From CALRGL01 sp964374035 (GTDB taxonomy: Bacteria > Patescibacteriota > Patescibacteriia > UBA9934 > GWF2-40-263), in the NCBI GenBank assembly GCA_964374035.1, contig CAYJWY010000004.1, forward strand, positions 1-46,520: a stretch of 46,520 bases of DNA, written 5' to 3'. The notes below the pieces were generated by a model, which worked only from the letters and a program-made list of their open reading frames with translations, did no database searches and was not told the origin of the DNA. The translations under genes were made by a program, and so were the position numbers. Positions 40,673 to 46,520 of the stretch are shown in pieces. How positions within the stretch are numbered: position 1 is the first letter of the stretch; every line of letters begins with the position of its first letter.

Positions 40673-40701
40673 AATTTATCTTTACGATAAGTCTTTGTCA
40701 A
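40673..40701 (-). promoter_or_regulatory. Strong promoter of the 84-nt RNA
   Basis: On minus: TTGACA (40701-40696), 17-nt spacer, TAAATT (40678-40673). The -35 overlaps the prfA stop codon. Confidence 0.75.
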
Positions 40702-41795
40702 TTTTTTTGATTTTCTGCGTGTGGGGTGTCAGTTTCCATTCGATGACTCACCTCTGCTTTTTTGAGATCATCAATCATGTGATCGATGTCGCCGTCCATG
40801 AGTCCGGTAATATTGTGATAGCTCTCTTTAATGCGGTGATCTGTCACGCGATCTTGCGGAAAATTATATGTGCGAATTTTTTCGGATCGATCGCCCGTGC
40901 CGATTTGTCCGCGACGCGCGTCTTCACGAGCGGATCGTAGTTTTTCTTGCTCGAGCGCGTACACACGCGCACGAATAATCGAAAGCGCGCGTTCCTTGTT
41001 TTGTTTCTGAGAGCGTTCTTCCTGACAGTACACCATCAACCCTGTGGGAATGTGTGTGATGCGACACGCCGAGTAGGTTGTGTTGACGCTCTGTCCGCCG
41101 GCTCCCGTTGCGGTCGTTGCTTCGATTTTCAGGTCTTTTGGATCGATTTTGATATCGACCTCCTCAGCCTCCGGCATGATCGCCACCGTGGTCGTTGATG
41201 TGTGGACTCGGCCTTGTTTTTCCGTTTCAGGAATACGTTGGACGCGATGGACACCGCTTTCATATTTCAAACGACTGTACGCGTTTGCGCCCTTGATGGT
41301 GAAGATTATCTCTTTAAATCCACCGATTTCGTTCTGGCTCGAGCTGATGTGTTCAACCTTCCAGTTGTGTCGTTCCGCGTAGCGCGTGTACATACGCATG
41401 AGTTCGCCCGCAAACAAGGAAGCCTCATCGCCGCCGGCACCGGCGCGGATTTCGATGATAATATTCTTTTTGTCCATTGGATCGGGCGGAATCATAGCGA
41501 GCATGAGTCGATCGTCGAGGCTTTGGATGGTTTTTTCAAGCAGTTCGATTTCCTCGCTTGCCATTGTCCGCATTTCTTCGTCGTTCGTTTCCTTTTGTGT
41601 CTGTTTTGCGCCTGCCAGATCGTTCTGTGCCTTTGAAAGTTGATCCGCGATATCAACGACTTCCCGCACGTGCTGGTACTCTTCACTTGTCGATCGTAGT
41701 TTGTCCGAACTCGAAAGCACGGCACTGTCGACAAGCAGTGCTTCCAGTTCGCCTTTGCGATTTTTGTAGTTGTTGATCTGTTGGGTGTAGTCCAT
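40698..41795 (-). CDS. prfA: Peptide chain release factor 1
   Basis: Reads UAA and UAG and triggers peptide release. 365 aa from MDYTQQINNY at 41795. The PxT-type recognition motif is PET (189-191), fitting RF1 rather than RF2 (SPF). The catalytic GGQ is at 233-235 (GAGGQSVNTT). The Shine-Dalgarno GGAGG lies 11 nt upstream, inside a hairpin. rpmE is just upstream. Confidence 0.96.
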   Translation of the reverse strand: MDYTQQINNYKNRKGELEALLVDSAVLSSSDKLRSTSEEYQHVREVVDIADQLSKAQNDLAGAKQTQKETNDEEMRTMASEEIELLEKTIQSLDDRLMLAMIPPDPMDKKNIIIEIRAGAGGDEASLFAGELMRMYTRYAERHNWKVEHISSSQNEIGGFKEIIFTIKGANAYSRLKYESGVHRVQRIPETEKQGRVHTSTTTVAIMPEAEEVDIKIDPKDLKIEATTATGAGGQSVNTTYSACRITHIPTGLMVYCQEERSQKQNKERALSIIRARVYALEQEKLRSAREDARRGQIGTGDRSEKIRTYNFPQDRVTDHRIKESYHNITGLMDGDIDHMIDDLKKAEVSHRMETDTPHAENQKN

Positions 41796-41800
41796 AAACA

Positions 41801-41827
41801 AAAGTGCCTCCGAGATGAAGGCACTTT
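41801..41827 (-). promoter_or_regulatory. Hairpin sequestering the prfA Shine-Dalgarno
   Basis: On minus: AAAGTGCC, 11-nt loop, GGCACTTT, TGTTT. The loop side carries GGAGG of the prfA ribosome-binding site. It may terminate rpmE and limit prfA translation. Confidence 0.6.
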
Positions 41828-41835
41828 ATCACATG

Positions 41836-42120
41836 TTACGCTTTTTTGGCTGTCTCCTTGGCTTCCTTCTGCTTGGTGCGCTTCTCACGTTTCACTTTTT
41901 TACCGGTCGCGGTGGTCGTCTTGGCCGCAGAACGCGTAGTAAATTTCTCTACGCGACGAGCGGTGTCGAGGATCTTTTGTTTGCCAGTGTAGAAGGGATG
42001 ACAGTTTGCGCACAATTCAACCTGAATTTCTTTCATGGTTGAACCGACTTCATAGATCTTGCCACACGCACAAAGAATCTTTGCGTCGGTGTGATACGTT
42101 GGATGCGTGTCTTTCTTCAT
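41836..42120 (-). CDS. rpmE: 50S ribosomal protein L31
   Basis: bL31 of the zinc-binding type. 94 aa from MKKDTHPTYH at 42120. Zinc cysteines Cys17, Cys19 (CAC) and Cys37, Cys40 (CANC), then 'HPFYTGKQKILDTARRVEKF'. The C-terminus has an extra Lys/Thr/Ala-rich tail (KKVKREKRTKQKEAKETAKK). Upstream of prfA, a common pairing. Confidence 0.95.
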   Translation of the reverse strand: MKKDTHPTYHTDAKILCACGKIYEVGSTMKEIQVELCANCHPFYTGKQKILDTARRVEKFTTRSAAKTTTATGKKVKREKRTKQKEAKETAKKA

Positions 42121-42318
42121 AAGATTGCACACGGGGATATGTGCATGTTAATTTCGCGAGGAATTTAACATTGGACCTCTACTTTGTCAACGATTTTTGT
42201 CGATTACAGGCGAATACAAGCTATTTTCATTACACAGGTCTGAGATTTTTCTTGCATTCGAGCGTGGTACCCTTTACAACAAAATTTAATCGTGTAGGCT
42301 CCTTTGAGTAGATCTTTT

Positions 42319-42391
42319 GCGGGCGTAGCTCAGTTGGCAGAGTAGCGGTCTCCAAAACCGCCTGTCGCAGGTTCGAACCCTGTCGCCCGCG
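42319..42391 (+). tRNA. tRNA-Trp (CCA anticodon)
   Basis: Acceptor GCGGGCG (42319-42325) pairs with CGCCCGC (42384-42390), discriminator G. D-loop AGCTCAGTTGGCAGAG, anticodon loop CTCCAAA with CCA, T-arm GGTTCGAACCC. The CCA end is not encoded. A weak promoter (TTGCAT, 17 nt, TACAAC, 42252-42280) lies upstream. It is 2 kb from kynA-trpS. The 198 nt between rpmE and the tRNA hold nothing else recognisable. Confidence 0.96.
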
Positions 42392-42396
42392 CACTC

Positions 42397-42428
42397 GACC
42401 CTCAAGACGACCGTCTCGAGGGTTTTTT
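42397..42428 (+). terminator. Terminator of the tRNA gene
   Basis: ACCCTC and GAGGGT arms with an inner AGAC/GTCT stem, followed by six T. Confidence 0.88.
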
Positions 42429-42456
42429 CTTTCAAATCATGTCTGGATTAGGTCTT

Positions 42457-42485
42457 TTGACAAAATGAACAAACCCGCTTAATCT
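42457..42485 (+). promoter_or_regulatory. Strong promoter of the GCS2-type gene
   Basis: TTGACA (42457-42462), 17-nt spacer, TAATCT (42480-42485). Confidence 0.82.
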
Positions 42486-42526
42486 TTATTTGTTCCGACA
42501 CACGTCACAGATACGGAGAATCGAGA

Positions 42527-43288
42527 ATGGACGAAAAAACGTTTTTGTCGAAGTTTCAGTTCGACACGAATCTAGTGGGTGCCATCGGAGTCGAGCGTGA
42601 GTATTTTCTCACGGACTCAAACGGGACGCCCGTTCCCAAGTCTCATGACTTTCTGACGCACATCAACAATCCCGCTTGGACCTACGAACTCTCCGCGTGT
42701 CAGGTGGAACATCGCACGACCGCTGTGTACGACATCAAGAACATCGTCAACCAATTGGAAACGGGACAGGGTGAGGGACAACGCGTGGCCACGGAGGCGC
42801 TCGGCGTACGCCTCTCGGTGCTCGAGGTCGCGCCTGAATCCATGACGCTCGAAGTGTACGCGCACGACGTACGCTACGCGGCAATCGAAGCGAAACTGCC
42901 TCAGGAGACGCTGAACGCTGCGTGTCGGGTAACGGGCACGCACATTCATGTAGGTACGCGAAACATTCAGGAAGCCATCCACGTCCACAACCTGGTCGTT
43001 GCGAACCTCGATAACTTCATGGCGATGGGTGACCATAGTCACGGCGAACGACTGCGTCTGTACCGCGTGATGGCAACAAATTGGAAACCCCCGCACTACG
43101 AATCGACGGCTCATTTCTGGGCAGTTGCACGCGAACAAGGATTTGAAGAGAACCTCCGCGACTGTTGGCACCTCGTGCGCATAAGTCGCTATGGAACCGT
43201 CGAGCTTCGCATGTTCGGCATGACGCAGTCCGCTGAGGAGATCGCCTCGTGGATTATGTCCATCCGACGCTTGATCGCCGTTCACTAA
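42527..43288 (+). CDS. GCS2-type carboxylate-amine ligase
   Basis: 253 aa. The N-terminal GAIGVEREYFLTD is the GxExE metal/ATP motif of the glutamate-cysteine ligase type 2 / YbdK family; 'ELSACQVEHRT', 'TGTHIHVG' and 'RYGTVELRMFGM' correspond to later family blocks. Shorter than usual (about 370 aa), so it may be a compact variant. The likely reaction is ATP-dependent ligation of an amine to a carboxylate; substrates are unknown. GGAG lies 8 nt before the ATG. It has its own promoter and terminator and lies next to an AstE-like hydrolase and tRNA-Trp. Confidence 0.78.
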   Translation: MDEKTFLSKFQFDTNLVGAIGVEREYFLTDSNGTPVPKSHDFLTHINNPAWTYELSACQVEHRTTAVYDIKNIVNQLETGQGEGQRVATEALGVRLSVLEVAPESMTLEVYAHDVRYAAIEAKLPQETLNAACRVTGTHIHVGTRNIQEAIHVHNLVVANLDNFMAMGDHSHGERLRLYRVMATNWKPPHYESTAHFWAVAREQGFEENLRDCWHLVRISRYGTVELRMFGMTQSAEEIASWIMSIRRLIAVH

Positions 43289-43313
43289 CCATCACATGAT
43301 GGACACGTTACAG

Positions 43314-43341
43314 ACGAGGACCTACTGATCCCTCGTTTTTT
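43314..43341 (+). terminator. Rho-independent terminator
   Basis: ACGAGG, 11-nt loop, CCTCGT, six T, 25 nt after the GCS2-type gene. Confidence 0.9.
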
Positions 43342-43374
43342 CTTTCCCTTTATTCCCCATTTCTTTTTTGAGAT

Positions 43375-44331
43375 ATGAATACCACACCGATTATTCCGTC
43401 TCATGTTTGGCAGATTGTCGGGACGCACGCAGGCCCGTCTGTCGTGATTTTGGGTGGAACGCACGGAGACGAATTGACTGGAGTGGAAGTCGTGCGTTTG
43501 TTGTTAAAATTGTTTAAGTTAGAAACGTTCCCTGCGGGGAGTTATCCAAGCACAGATATTTTAGGAGATATTTGTTTTGCCTTTGGCAATCCTGTGGCAA
43601 TCGATCTGCGTCAACGATCCGCTTCGGGAGGACGAGACCTGAATCGTTGTTTTATTCAAAGCGAGCTTGATCGAGTTCAACAAAAAGATGATTCGCTTGA
43701 TTTACGACGTGCTCGCGAAATCGCTCCCCTTCTTGCTCGCGCTCAGTTTGTCTTTGACCTTCATGGCACAAGCAGTGACTCTCCACCCTTTGTTTGTTTT
43801 GGGAAGGATTCCCCACGTCATCGAGATCTGTATCGGTTGCTTCCGGTCAGGTATGTTTTAACGGATCCGTTTAATATCATTAGTCAAGACGATGGGTTGG
43901 GGGAACGAGGTACAACTGACGCGTATGTTGAAGCGCACGGCGGTTTGGAGCTTGCCTATGAGACAGGGAAAGAAGATGATTTGACGCACGTCCACGGCGT
44001 GTATACCGATATGATTCGATTGCTTCAGGCTGTTGGATCCATTGCACCCGAATGTCAGGTGAAGGATTTAACGCAATCGTCCGCTGTTTCAACCGGAAGC
44101 CAAGAAGTTTTTGCGTTAGCCTATTCTGCACAGGCACGTGACTCGGACTTTTGTTTTGACTCGGGTCTTGATACGGGTTGGCAGATGGTTGAGAAGGGAC
44201 AACGCCTTGGTTGTTACGGCAACGGTGAGATCGAATATGCCCCCGAAACGGGCATGTTGATTTTTCCTAAGGCGGCAAAAAAAATTACGAAGGGGAAGAA
44301 TTTTTATTATCTTGCCAAATCATGCACATAA
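43375..44331 (+). CDS. AstE/aspartoacylase family zinc hydrolase
   Basis: 318 aa. Zinc ligands His30 and Glu33 in GGTHGDE, then GRDLNR (substrate Arg) and 'FVFDLHGTSS' (third zinc ligand). This is the M14-like succinylglutamate desuccinylase / aspartoacylase fold, which hydrolyses N-acyl amino acids or similar amides. The C-terminal domain (about 240-318) is beta-rich. It follows the GCS2-type ligase; making and cleaving amide bonds side by side is suggestive only. No Shine-Dalgarno. Confidence 0.82.
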   Translation: MNTTPIIPSHVWQIVGTHAGPSVVILGGTHGDELTGVEVVRLLLKLFKLETFPAGSYPSTDILGDICFAFGNPVAIDLRQRSASGGRDLNRCFIQSELDRVQQKDDSLDLRRAREIAPLLARAQFVFDLHGTSSDSPPFVCFGKDSPRHRDLYRLLPVRYVLTDPFNIISQDDGLGERGTTDAYVEAHGGLELAYETGKEDDLTHVHGVYTDMIRLLQAVGSIAPECQVKDLTQSSAVSTGSQEVFALAYSAQARDSDFCFDSGLDTGWQMVEKGQRLGCYGNGEIEYAPETGMLIFPKAAKKITKGKNFYYLAKSCT

Positions 44332-44349
44332 CGCTGCGTGTGGTAATAA

Positions 44350-44380
44350 AAAACCGACCATGAGAAAATTTGGTCGGTTG
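44350..44380 (-). terminator. Terminator of trpS-kynA
   Basis: On minus: AACCGACCA, 10-nt loop, TGGTCGGTT, then T6. Directly after the kynA stop. Confidence 0.88.
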
Positions 44381-44388
44381 AGAATCGG

Positions 44389-45345
44389 TTAGCCACCCCA
44401 CAGAGAGCGTTGTTCGATGGCGTGATGATCCGTCTGTTTATGCGCCTTGCGGAATGTCCAAAGGGCGATGAAAAGGCGAAGGTGTTCTTTGGTAGAGGTC
44501 AGAAATGGTACGCCCGACGTATGACCCGTCCCCGGGTCTTTGCCGATTTGTCGGCTCGCGGTTGCGAAATGCTTCTCTTGGAAGTCGTGGAACGCACAGT
44601 CTAGATTGTACAGAGCGTCCGCGACCAGACGCAACGAGTAGGACTCATTTCCCTTCCTGTGGAGTGTTTCAAGCGTGAGTCGATGGCGTGAGAGCGCATC
44701 GTGGAACACGCTTCGAAGCGACGACTGACGCGCGAGCATCGACAGCTCTTCTGTCCACCATCGGGTCTTCGGATCATTTTTTTCTGGAGTGGGTCCACGA
44801 TCGAGAAACTGGCGGTAGGTGTAGTCCTTTCCTCGTTCCTGGACATACATCTGGGCCTCCTCGACTCCCGCACGAATTTCGAATCGTCGTGCATTGAGTG
44901 ATTCAGCGCCACTCGCCGGAGCGAGCCTCAAGCGAAATTGTGCGAAGCTCTCTCGTTTCATGGTGGAGAAGAGCGAAAGCATCGATGGAAAGAGGTTCAT
45001 CCACCCGGTGATGCGTTTAAGAACAATGAGCGCCTCATTGAAATTGTCTTCCACGATTGCATCCATGGCACGTGGAAGATCGTACAGCATCTGTTCGTAA
45101 GCGAGCTCAAGCACTTGGTGCACGCGGATGAACTGTTGTTCGTCTGGTGTGAACGCTTCGCGCTCGCAATCGGTTTGTGGAAACGCATGGTTCAGACACT
45201 GGATGAGTGGCATGCCGATGTAGGCGCAGTAGTGAATCTGATCGGCGTGCAAAACTTCGTGTCCGCACGGAAGCATCGTGATGGTTTTTCGCCAGTCGTC
45301 GTCTTGCACAGCGGTGGATTGCTCGTCTTTTTCTGTTGGTTTCAT
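44389..45345 (-). CDS. kynA: Tryptophan 2,3-dioxygenase family protein
   Basis: 318 aa. The TDO pattern runs through the protein: His76 in 'FIRVHQVLELAYEQ' (active-site His, X. campestris His55), Arg138 in FAQFRLRLAPASGAES (substrate carboxylate Arg117), His259 in EKHFATASRQIG (heme ligand His240), and GTGHTSG 272-278 (GTGGSSG with the substrate-contacting Thr). The expected reaction is L-Trp + O2 to N-formylkynurenine, using heme. Its ATG is 2 nt from the trpS stop. A heme enzyme of Trp catabolism in a CPR genome is unusual; it may have another indole substrate or come from transfer. Confidence 0.85.
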   Translation of the reverse strand: MKPTEKDEQSTAVQDDDWRKTITMLPCGHEVLHADQIHYCAYIGMPLIQCLNHAFPQTDCEREAFTPDEQQFIRVHQVLELAYEQMLYDLPRAMDAIVEDNFNEALIVLKRITGWMNLFPSMLSLFSTMKRESFAQFRLRLAPASGAESLNARRFEIRAGVEEAQMYVQERGKDYTYRQFLDRGPTPEKNDPKTRWWTEELSMLARQSSLRSVFHDALSRHRLTLETLHRKGNESYSLRLVADALYNLDCAFHDFQEKHFATASRQIGKDPGTGHTSGVPFLTSTKEHLRLFIALWTFRKAHKQTDHHAIEQRSLWGG

Positions 45346-45347
45346 GG

Positions 45348-46382
45348 TTAGACTTGCACGGTTTTTGCGAGACCCATCAGTTCCTTGACCTCGGCGACGG
45401 TTTCAGTGATACGCTTGCGTGCCTTTCGGGCTCCCGCTTCGAGAACGTCGCGCACATACGTTTCTCCACCGGAGGCCTCCAGCTCACGTCGACGCTCCTG
45501 GATGGGGGCGAGCAGTTCAAACACGGTTTTTCCAATGTCCGACTTGCACTCGAAACACCCGATACTCGCACTGAGACAGCCTTTTTGCGCCCAGATGAGA
45601 CGTTCGCCTGAGCTCAGCTGTTGGTGAAACGTGTAGACGTTGCACACGAGCGGATCGCCAGGATCCGTGCGAAGTTTGCGAGCCGGATCGCTCACGGCGC
45701 GAGTAAACTTCCTTTGGACGAGCTTCTCGGGATCGTTCAGAAACACACACCCGTCTGCGTCCGACTTGCTCATCTTCTCTTCCGGCTTCGTCAACGACCT
45801 CACGATCATTTCGTTCCGGTCGCTGAGATTGGGAATTTGAAAGAACGTTGTTCCTGTCACGCGATTGAATGCGCGTGCGAGATCGCGTGCGAATTCGACA
45901 TGCTGGTATTGATCCTTTCCAACGGGGATCAGGTCCGCGCGCGGTCCGAGAATATCCGCGGCCATGAGGACGGGATAGGTGAGCAGCCCTGCATTCGCTT
46001 CCATCACGAGATTTTGCAGTTGACCCTTCTTTTCGCTCCAGTGGTGCATCTCTTCGAGGCTGTGCACTTTTGCCAGACACCCCAGGATCCAAGCCAACTC
46101 AGAGGTTTCGGGAATTGCCGACTGCGCGTAGATCGTGGACTCGGGATTGACCCCTGCCGCAAGCAAGTTGAGGACGATGGCGGATCGTCCACGACGAATG
46201 CCCTCTGCCTCGAATTTTACTCCGGTCGTCGTCAGCGCGTGCTGATCTGCAATGAAGTAGAAACAGTCGTTGCCCGGATTGCTCGACAGCTCGACGAAAT
46301 CCTTGATCGCACCGAGATAGTTCCCGAGATGTTGATCTTCCGCCGTGGGGCGGATACCGGAAAGAATAATACGCTTGCTCAT
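45348..46382 (-). CDS. trpS: Tryptophanyl-tRNA synthetase
   Basis: Charges tRNA-Trp. 344 aa from MSKRIILSGI, preceded by GAGGAAAAGG. Class I signatures: HLGN (18-21) and KMSKS (KPEEKMSKSDAD). 'SGIRPTAEDQHLGNYLGA' is the usual N-terminus and FIADQHALT follows. First gene of a two-gene unit with kynA. Two inverted repeats in its 5' region suggest regulation. Confidence 0.96.
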   Translation of the reverse strand: MSKRIILSGIRPTAEDQHLGNYLGAIKDFVELSSNPGNDCFYFIADQHALTTTGVKFEAEGIRRGRSAIVLNLLAAGVNPESTIYAQSAIPETSELAWILGCLAKVHSLEEMHHWSEKKGQLQNLVMEANAGLLTYPVLMAADILGPRADLIPVGKDQYQHVEFARDLARAFNRVTGTTFFQIPNLSDRNEMIVRSLTKPEEKMSKSDADGCVFLNDPEKLVQRKFTRAVSDPARKLRTDPGDPLVCNVYTFHQQLSSGERLIWAQKGCLSASIGCFECKSDIGKTVFELLAPIQERRRELEASGGETYVRDVLEAGARKARKRITETVAEVKELMGLAKTVQV

Positions 46383-46400
46383 CCTTTTCCTCTTTCTTAC

Positions 46401-46462
46401 GTGTATGAAAGGACTCATACACAGCACCATGATTGAGGAAAAACGTCAAGTAATTTTACTTG
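46401..46462 (-). promoter_or_regulatory. trpS-kynA control region
   Basis: On minus a TTGACG -35 (46449-46444) with a poor -10 (TGCTGT) at 17 nt. The -35 is overlapped by CAAGTAA-TT-TTACTTG (46447-46462). A perfect 8-bp inverted repeat, GTGTATGA and TCATACAC with a 6-nt spacer (46401-46422), lies between the promoter and the start. One or both may be operators or an RNA hairpin. Confidence 0.5.
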
Positions 46463-46473
46463 TCCTGTGCTCC

Positions 46474-46515
46474 GGAAGTTGTAATGTCCGCTTTACGGGA
46501 AGTTAAAATGTCCGC
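46474..46515. repeat. Direct repeat at the window end
   Basis: GGAAGTTGTAATGTCCGC and GGAAGTTAAAATGTCCGC, period 24. This resembles terminal sequence of an IS element with an integrase-type transposase (recalled); the rest lies outside the window. Confidence 0.35.
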
Positions 46516-46520
46516 CTCTG

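Overview
The window looks like a chromosomal piece of a Patescibacteria (CPR) genome. The signs are short hydrophilic or single-pass hypothetical proteins of CPR type, a ThrRS without a TGS domain, a PrmC with NLPY instead of NPPY, housekeeping genes scattered among many palindromic intergenic repeats, many starts without a Shine-Dalgarno, and a CPR-type diversity-generating retroelement (DGR). TGA is used as a stop (dnaE, miaB), so the UGA-Gly lineages (Gracilibacteria, Absconditabacteria) are unlikely. A class-level placement cannot be made from the sequence alone.

Layout. 1-9 kb: dnaE, a single-pass Baseplate_J-like protein, a ProC-like NAD-binding domain, two hypothetical proteins, thrS. 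9-12 kb: coiled-coil and small hypothetical genes. 12-19 kb: miaB-miaA, gatB, two paralogous polytopic membrane proteins, tmk, dut. 19-27 kb: a 21-bp repeat array with an assembly gap, a ThyA-like enzyme overlapping folA, a long frameshifted coiled-coil gene, a dCMP-deaminase-like gene and dcd. 27-29 kb: secE-nusG-rplK-rplA. 29.2-31.9 kb: a complete DGR (target gene with VR, TR, antisense avd, reverse transcriptase). 31.9-39.4 kb: gyrB, a rodA cluster, rplY, a DUF3048 protein, prmC. 39.4-40.7 kb: about 1.3 kb with no convincing protein gene, two strong promoters and many short hairpins, wedged between prfA and prmC. 40.7-46.5 kb: prfA, rpmE, tRNA-Trp, a GCS2-type ligase, an AstE-like amidohydrolase, and a trpS-kynA operon.

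Main points of interest. (1) The DGR: 13 of the 15 VR/TR differences fall on TR adenines and every one of the 13 changes an amino acid. (2) The prfA-prmC interval appears to encode one large structured non-coding RNA (about 1.07 kb) and one small hairpin RNA, each with a consensus-like promoter; this is the best candidate for something undescribed. (3) Palindromic repeats have entered coding sequences in frame (dnaE, miaA, folA) or supply gene ends (miaB, miaA, the deaminase-like gene). (4) The thymidylate-synthase homologue has Asp where TS has the Asn that selects dUMP, with exact spacing, and sits in a pyrimidine-nucleotide neighbourhood (tmk, dut, dcd, deaminase). (5) A heme tryptophan 2,3-dioxygenase is coupled to tryptophanyl-tRNA synthetase, with tRNA-Trp 2 kb away. 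(6) A long gene is split exactly at an A AAA AAG slippery heptamer.

Gene expression. A subset of units (DGR target, the gene at 25.2 kb, the GCS2-type ligase, thrS, both candidate ncRNAs) has TTGACA or TTGACG, a 17-nt spacer and a T-rich -10; several also have a clear Shine-Dalgarno and a strong terminator. Many other genes have little or no leader. All functional calls rest on motifs read by eye; no database search was run.
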